In this document: in pieces, positions 57,220 to 61,519 of the stretch
How the letters are laid out: every line of letters starts with the position of its first letter
Numbering within the stretch: position 1 is the first letter of the stretch
DNA from: Rhodocyclaceae bacterium
GTDB taxonomy: Bacteria; Pseudomonadota; Gammaproteobacteria; Burkholderiales; Rhodocyclaceae
Assembly (NCBI GenBank): GCA_006218025.1
Contig: VBWA01000013.1
Span: 1-61,519 of the forward strand
Direction: 5' to 3'
Length of the DNA: 61,519 nucleotides
Notes under the pieces: model-generated
The model's input: the letters and a program-made list of their open reading frames with translations, nothing else
The model's database searches: none
Told to the model about the DNA's origin: nothing
Made by a program: the position numbers and the translations under genes

Positions 57220-57849
57220 TTGCTTTCCTTTAAAGTTACTAAAACCGAATCCGCTGATTGCAAGTCAGTAGGTTATTTTTCGCTAATGGCGGAAATTCAC
57301 GGAGAAAAGAAAGACATACGTTCCCAATGCAGGAAATCACGGATGCCTCGGGCGAGTCGGATCGCGTTCCTTGGGATTACCCTGCCGCCAGGATTACGTA
57401 CTCGCGGCGAAGCACGACAAACGCTCGACCCGCTACTGGGGGTTTTTGAAGTGGTCATCACTGATGGAAACTTGGGTAGCCACCGGGGGGGGCGTTGTCA
57501 GCAAATTGCATTCTCATCGCAGTCGGACATCTAGATTCCGGGTACGGGTACTCTTGGCGAGCAATCCAGTTGATGTGATGCAATTGCGACAATGACATGA
57601 TGCGGGTCGGCGTTCGCTCTGAATCATGGGCGCTGGCTAACCGTGCGACGAAAGTAACTCTCCTCACGACAAATTGCTCCCAATGGGGAATGTGGCATCT
57701 CCGCAGTTCAGGTTTTCGACACTTGCAAGAGACTCAAATGAATTCTAGGAATGCCACCGGCCAGCGTCCAATCAATCATCGGAATCGCTTGTATAATGTT
57801 TTCCCTATAAGGACGGATGGAGTCCCTTTCGCGGAACAGGTAAGACAAA
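57220..57849. other. Divergent control region between the SLC13 and LysR genes
   Basis: No convincing gene is seen in 630 bp. It contains the 73-bp segment repeated at 51995. That segment carries TTGTATAAT (57789-57797), an extended -10 for the LysR gene. Open frames on the + strand between 57258 and 57595 have no protein signature and may be decayed DNA. Confidence 0.5.
57738..57810 (+). promoter_or_regulatory. LysR promoter segment (73-bp repeat, copy 2)
   Basis: The segment ends 39 bp before the LysR start and includes the extended -10 TTGTATAAT. The near-copy at 51995-52067 keeps the -10 and most of the upstream bases, which marks the conserved part as functional or recently duplicated. 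Confidence 0.55.
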
Positions 57850-58794
57850 ATGATGACGCTTTCTCAGCTACGGACGTTTCGGACCGTCGCTCGACTCAAC
57901 AGCTTTTCGCGAGCCGCCGAAGAGTTGCACCTGACCCAGCCCGCCGTCAGCGCCCAGATAGTTGCCATGGAGAACGCGCTAAAAATCAAGGTGTTCCACC
58001 GGAGGGGGAAAATAATCACATTGACGGAACCCGGTCGTACGGCGCTTTCCTGCGCTGAAGACATCCACCTCCGCATCGGTCAAATGCAAAGGGAGCTGGA
58101 AGACCTGGGCGAACTGAATGCCGGCAGTTTGCATATCGGTGCGAGTCTCATTGTGGGGGTCTATCTGCTACCGGAAGTCCTCGCACGGTTCCAGGAAAAA
58201 TATCCGCTGGTTGAGTTGGCGGTGAAGGTGGAACCAGCGTGGCATATCGTCAACTTGATCCTGCGCAACGAATTGGATGTGGGCATCATTGGCGAGGGAA
58301 CACCGGTCACCGATGAACGGCTTGCCGTCAAGCCGATTCTGCGCGACGAACTTATTGTCATCGTACCGCCCAATCACCCCCTCGCCGAGGCCGGAAGTAT
58401 TTCCCCCGCGGAATTGGCAGGAATGCCCTTTGTGCTGCCCGCCAAAACCTCCGCCAGCGGCGAATGCATTCAAGAGAAGCTCGCTGCCGAGGGCATCACG
58501 CTGCATTCGGTGATGGAACTCGGCAACGTCGGCGCCGTGAAGCGAGCCGTAGAGGCCGGGATGGGAGTGTCCATCGTCTCGCGCTATGCCGTTCTGAGAG
58601 AACTACAAGACGGTCGACTCAAGTCTCTGTCCGTCTCGGGGATCAAACTGGAGCGTCAACTGTCTTTGTGCTGGCATCATGGAAAACCCTTTTCCAAGCT
58701 TACAACGGCGTTCATTCACTTCATTCAAAAGCATATGAACGACAGGGCAATCGCATCAAATTCCCTCAAGGCCCAAGAGGTTAGCGCGATATGA
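57850..58794 (+). CDS. LysR-family regulator with IS-altered C-terminus
   Basis: The 314-residue protein has an N-terminal LysR helix-turn-helix (SFSRAAEELHLTQPAVSAQI) and a ligand-binding domain with HIGASLIVGVYLLPEVLARF and LRNELDVGIIGEG. This resembles the CysB/CbbR-type anion-responsive group. An ISAs1 element inserted at 58742 replaces the last residues. Joining the flanks restores HMNDLP-stop and a 300-residue protein, so the present 16-residue tail comes from the IS end. DNA binding should survive. It probably controls the divergent SLC13-porin genes. Confidence 0.85.
   Translation: MMTLSQLRTFRTVARLNSFSRAAEELHLTQPAVSAQIVAMENALKIKVFHRRGKIITLTEPGRTALSCAEDIHLRIGQMQRELEDLGELNAGSLHIGASLIVGVYLLPEVLARFQEKYPLVELAVKVEPAWHIVNLILRNELDVGIIGEGTPVTDERLAVKPILRDELIVIVPPNHPLAEAGSISPAELAGMPFVLPAKTSASGECIQEKLAAEGITLHSVMELGNVGAVKRAVEAGMGVSIVSRYAVLRELQDGRLKSLSVSGIKLERQLSLCWHHGKPFSKLTTAFIHFIQKHMNDRAIASNSLKAQEVSAI
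58733..58742 (+). repeat. IS target-site duplication, left
   Basis: ATATGAACGA, identical to 60043-60052. Confidence 0.9.
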
Positions 58795-60042
58795 ATCGGA
58801 GGAAGCAGCGAGAATGCGACGGGTATAGATGCCGCCCTTTCTCTTGGAGGTATCGAGGCGAAACAGATTGAGGACGAGGCGACGGATGATCGCGAGATTG
58901 GCCCCGGCATTTTTTATGCGGGCTCGCATCTGGTCGTCGTTCAAGGCGACATCAAGACACCAGTGGACACTGTTCTCTATTCCCCAATGGGCGCGCACGG
59001 CGTTGGCTAGAACGGCGGCGTCGGGGGCAATGCTGCCGATGTACAGGCGCCGCTCGAAACTCGTCTTGTCGTTGATCGTGCGTTCCGCCTCGATCACGCC
59101 GAACATCTTCAGATCGACCCATTGCCGCGGATTGGCCAGGCAGTCGAGTTGAGTGAAGGCCCAGCAGCGTCTGACTTCCAGCCGACCGTGATCTTTCTCG
59201 ACCGACTCGACATAGGTGTGGGGCGTGTTCGTCCATCCTTCGGCTTGGCCGATCTCGAAGAAGCTTGTGATCGATTCGGCCAGTTTGGGCTGGTTGTCCT
59301 TCACCGCCAGGACGTAGTCGGCCTCCTTGTCCCGGATCGCCTGGGCAATGTTGGCGTGCGTGCCCATGGCGTCGATGGTGACGATCACGCCCTTGAGCAT
59401 CAGCGCTTCAAGCAGCACCGGAATCGCCGTCAGTTCGTTGGATTTCTCGGCACACGCCTCCTGCCCCAACACCAGCCGTGCCCCGGTGGCAAAGGCGCTC
59501 ACCAGATGCAGCGCCTGCTTGCCCGTCATCTTGCTGCGTCGGCTTGCCTTGCCGTCAATCGCCACGACGCTCCACACCGCCAAGCCCGGCAGCACACTGC
59601 CTACCCAACGCCGAAAGCTCTGCTCCACGGCCCGTCGATCGAGCAGTCCAAACAAGCGGCCCAAGGTGTCGTGCGATGGAATGCCGTTCTCCAGTTTCAC
59701 AATACGGCGCAGCCAGTCAATCCGCTCGTTGCCCCAGGCCTCGATGCCGACAAAATCGTCCACACCGCAAACCATGGCGCATGCCGCCAACACCAGCATC
59801 TCCACCAAGTCATGTTTCGACCGGCCCGCAACGCGCGGTTCCGGGATTTCCCCAAATGCCTCCGCGATCGACAGCCGCTTGCCTGGACCTTCGTGCTTTC
59901 CCGTCTCCATGAGTCGCCCCAAAAAGACAGAAAACTACACAAATCAAGGCGCTGTGAACAGCCCCTGGGTAACCCGTTGAACGTAAACAACTATTTTTAC
60001 GGTTCACGACAATGGCATTCGGATTTTGATGCGATTGCCCTG
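58743..60042 (-). mobile_element. ISAs1-family insertion sequence, complete (1300 bp)
   Basis: The ends are inverted repeats: CAGGGCAATCGCATCAAA at 58743, and its complement ending at 60042. A 10-bp target duplication flanks it. It encodes one intact transposase on the minus strand. The clean ends and duplication point to a recent insertion. Confidence 0.92.
58756..59922 (-). CDS. ISAs1-family transposase
   Basis: The 388-residue protein is intact. It has an N-terminal DDE-associated domain (SKHDLVEMLVLAACAMVCG), then the DDE residues in VVAIDGKASRRS, VTIDAMGTHANI and HWGIENSVHWCLDVALNDD. Full length and all catalytic residues suggest the element is active. The stop lies 13 bp inside the IS end. 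Confidence 0.92.
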   Translation of the reverse strand: MGRLMETGKHEGPGKRLSIAEAFGEIPEPRVAGRSKHDLVEMLVLAACAMVCGVDDFVGIEAWGNERIDWLRRIVKLENGIPSHDTLGRLFGLLDRRAVEQSFRRWVGSVLPGLAVWSVVAIDGKASRRSKMTGKQALHLVSAFATGARLVLGQEACAEKSNELTAIPVLLEALMLKGVIVTIDAMGTHANIAQAIRDKEADYVLAVKDNQPKLAESITSFFEIGQAEGWTNTPHTYVESVEKDHGRLEVRRCWAFTQLDCLANPRQWVDLKMFGVIEAERTINDKTSFERRLYIGSIAPDAAVLANAVRAHWGIENSVHWCLDVALNDDQMRARIKNAGANLAIIRRLVLNLFRLDTSKRKGGIYTRRILAASSDSYRANLLGLEGI

Positions 60043-60052
60043 ATATGAACGA
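60043..60052 (+). repeat. IS target-site duplication, right
   Basis: ATATGAACGA, identical to 58733-58742. It is followed by CCTGCCGTAG, the original end of the LysR gene. Confidence 0.9.
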
Positions 60053-60152
60053 CCTGCCGTAGAACCTAACCTGCCCTGGTGACTTCGATGTCGGCTATTT
60101 GGCGAGGCTCTATTTGGCGAGGCTCTGTTCAATGCGGTGCTCGGCCACTACT

Positions 60153-60485
60153 CTACCCACGGTGCTCTTTAACATCGTGCTCCGCCCACAAGGCGCGGGC
60201 GAAGGCTTTCCACGCCGTGCCGCCATGGGTAAGTATGTTGTCGTTGGCGCTGTTCTTCATTACGGTCAGCATCAGCTGCGCGAGCCCGAAGAGCTCGATG
60301 CGGGAGCGCGCCAGCGCATCCTTCGGCTCGCAGTTGCCCTCGCCGAGCTTGCAGTCCAGCGCCTGACGCGCCAGTTCGCGCACCTGCACGGCATCGTCCC
60401 AGTCGATACCGAGAATCACACCCTTGCGCTCGATTTCGCGTTCGAGTTGCCGAGCTTTGCGGGAATAGTCATTGAATGCGCTCAT
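60153..60485 (-). CDS. Small hypothetical protein
   Basis: The 110-residue, mostly helical protein begins MSAFNDYSRKARQLEREIER and contains GIDWDDAVQVRELARQALDC. It has no membrane segment or known catalytic motif. The pattern is similar to small proteins seen on plasmids and ICEs, but no family can be named. No operon partner is clear. Confidence 0.55.
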   Translation of the reverse strand: MSAFNDYSRKARQLEREIERKGVILGIDWDDAVQVRELARQALDCKLGEGNCEPKDALARSRIELFGLAQLMLTVMKNSANDNILTHGGTAWKAFARALWAEHDVKEHRG

Positions 60486-60697
60486 GAGCCGGGTTTCCTT
60501 GTCCCGCGTGCGGTCTTTGGTTTCCGCATCGGTTTTGGCGTCGTTCTGCAGGCCGGTGTTGTAGAAAGAAAGAGGGCGAGATAGCGCCCCGCGTAGCTTC
60601 CCTCGACCTGTGCGTCATCGGTACACGAGTTCAGAATGATTTCAGCATCGGCGCCGAGGATGCGTGAGGATTGAATCAACTGTGTGGATCTTGACCG

Positions 60698-61378
60698 TTA
60701 CACGACCAGTGTGGCGGTACCTTGGTTATGGCTAGTGACAATTGCCATTACCTTGGGTATGAGGGCTAGATTGCCCAGCAACTTCACCATAGGCCCCGGC
60801 AGTTCACGGACCAGTGTGGGAGTGGTGAATATGTCATTGGCCCAGGCTTTCTCTGGCATAGACAATACATCCACCACATTAAGCACCCAGCCGCCTACCG
60901 GAAAAGTTTCACGCACCGCAGCGCACAAGTCAGAGATAATTCTGTCGGTCGCGGCTTCATGGTTGACCAAATAAAGCGTCAGGACAAACTTTACAGCGCT
61001 CTCGTCGGCAGCCCCCACAATCGCCGCGGCTATCTGGCGTATTTGGTCGAAACTGAGTGGCTTGGCTCCGACCTCAAAAATATAACCTTCGGCTCGTGCC
61101 TTGATGAGTTCGTCCATGTGTTCTTTGGCAAAAGCGGTGACTATATGAACGTTGATCGTCGCATCAATTTCTTTCAACCGTTTGAGCGTTTCCACGCCGC
61201 CAATTCCTGGCATATTAAGGTCGACGAAAACCATGTCAGGACGTGTGCGCCTGGCTGCTTCTATCCCAGCCAGGCCATCTGATGCCTGATCTACTACGTA
61301 ACCTGCTGCCTCCAGGGCCAGGCAGTAAGCATCGCGAACAGACTCTTCGTCGTCGATAACCAGTATATGTTTTGCCAT
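60698..61378 (-). CDS. Response regulator with C-terminal KaiB-like domain
   Basis: From the ATG at 61378 (GAGGA upstream) the protein has 226 residues. The REC domain (about 1-125) has the acidic pair in VIDDEES, phospho-acceptor Asp in VFVDLNMPG, and Lys in GAKPLS. The C-terminal part (about 135-222) matches the KaiB thioredoxin-like fold: LTLYLVNHEAATDRII, LNVVDVLSMPEKA and TPTLVRELPGPMVKLLGN. KaiB is a clock protein that binds KaiC; no KaiC is in the window. The kinase partner may lie to the right. Confidence 0.8.
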   Translation of the reverse strand: MAKHILVIDDEESVRDAYCLALEAAGYVVDQASDGLAGIEAARRTRPDMVFVDLNMPGIGGVETLKRLKEIDATINVHIVTAFAKEHMDELIKARAEGYIFEVGAKPLSFDQIRQIAAAIVGAADESAVKFVLTLYLVNHEAATDRIISDLCAAVRETFPVGGWVLNVVDVLSMPEKAWANDIFTTPTLVRELPGPMVKLLGNLALIPKVMAIVTSHNQGTATLVV

Positions 61379-61519
61379 GATGCATTCCTCGTCTTTCAAA
61401 TCAGTGGAGTGCTCAAATTCGACTCCACCAATGGAAAATCTACCGAATTACGGCCATTCTTACAATTCCGGTGTCAATTTGACCGGATCGGCAAGAAGTT
61501 CGCATTGGTGGAATCTGGC

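Noticed and set aside
57258-57595. Short plus-strand frames in the SLC13-LysR gap as transposase remnants
   Set aside because: The residues do not match any transposase pattern I know, and the frames are short and overlapping.
60096-60126. Tandem 15-16 bp duplication near TATTTGGCGAGGCTC
   Set aside because: Only two copies, with no link to a gene or site. It is probably replication slippage.
60482-60679. 65-codon minus-strand frame overlapping the start of the 110-residue gene
   Set aside because: The overlap is attractive, but the product is low in complexity and Thr/Pro/Arg-rich with no recognisable pattern. Support is too weak.
1-61519. CRISPR arrays
   Set aside because: No set of regularly spaced identical repeats with unique spacers of CRISPR size is visible; the repeats found are paired or dispersed.

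Overview
The window is a GC-rich proteobacterial chromosome segment. Gene content (betaproteobacterial-type porins, TauE and SLC13 exporters, a KaiB-fused response regulator, an ISAs1 element) suggests a betaproteobacterium, possibly Rhodocyclales. That placement is inference, because no rRNA, tRNA or ribosomal protein gene is present to fix it.

Layout. (1) 1-10.6 kb is ordinary chromosome: a DMT exporter, a flavin dehydrogenase plus TPP-enzyme pair, an ECF sigma/anti-sigma/lipoprotein operon with a probable autoregulated promoter, a thioesterase/hydrolase/SDR operon, a thiamine-binding-type protein and an RraA-like protein. (2) 10.6-13.3 kb is a toxin pocket: a HEPN-like protein and two type II toxin-antitoxin modules, each bracketed by its own short direct repeat. 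(3) 13.4-40 kb is a genomic island built on the core of a PFGI-1/SPI-7-type integrative conjugative element (ICE). It holds a P4-type integrase, a Dam methylase beside an OLD-like ATPase, AlpA, an element-borne sigma factor, ParA, ParB, DUF2857, STY4528-type replication proteins, TIGR03761, SSB, STY4534/DUF3577, RadC, DUF932, VapBC, an IHF/HU protein, a five-gene cargo operon and a second tyrosine recombinase. No relaxase or type IV secretion gene is visible, so the element looks reduced or only mobilisable. (4) 40.4-43.3 kb holds a GGDEF-EAL protein next to broken insertion sequences. (5) 43.4-58.8 kb is a long mostly minus-strand block. It encodes two exported pyrophosphatases from unrelated families, three CYTH/triphosphate-tunnel proteins (one exported), a SulP-STAS-cyclic-nucleotide-binding transporter, a solute-binding protein, two porins, TauE and SLC13 anion transporters, and a LysR regulator whose 3' end is altered by an ISAs1 insertion. 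(6) The right end has a small unknown gene and a REC-KaiB response regulator.

How the parts work together. In the island core, ParA/ParB, the STY4528 protein, SSB and STY4534 would maintain and copy the excised element. An iteron-like array inside the STY4528 gene is a candidate origin. Genes after SSB carry structured 5' leaders in which a segment complementary to the ribosome binding site co-varies with it, and two tandem 32-residue membrane peptides sit among them. The cargo operon (NADAR, SIS-HAD, PRTase-like, AAA ATPase, Rossmann-like protein) combines several domains that act on nucleotides, glycosidic bonds or sugar phosphates with a nucleic-acid-type ATPase. It is the best candidate here for an undescribed conflict or defence system. 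The 44-52 kb block looks like a pathway from triphosphate to pyrophosphate to phosphate, with exported and cytoplasmic arms.
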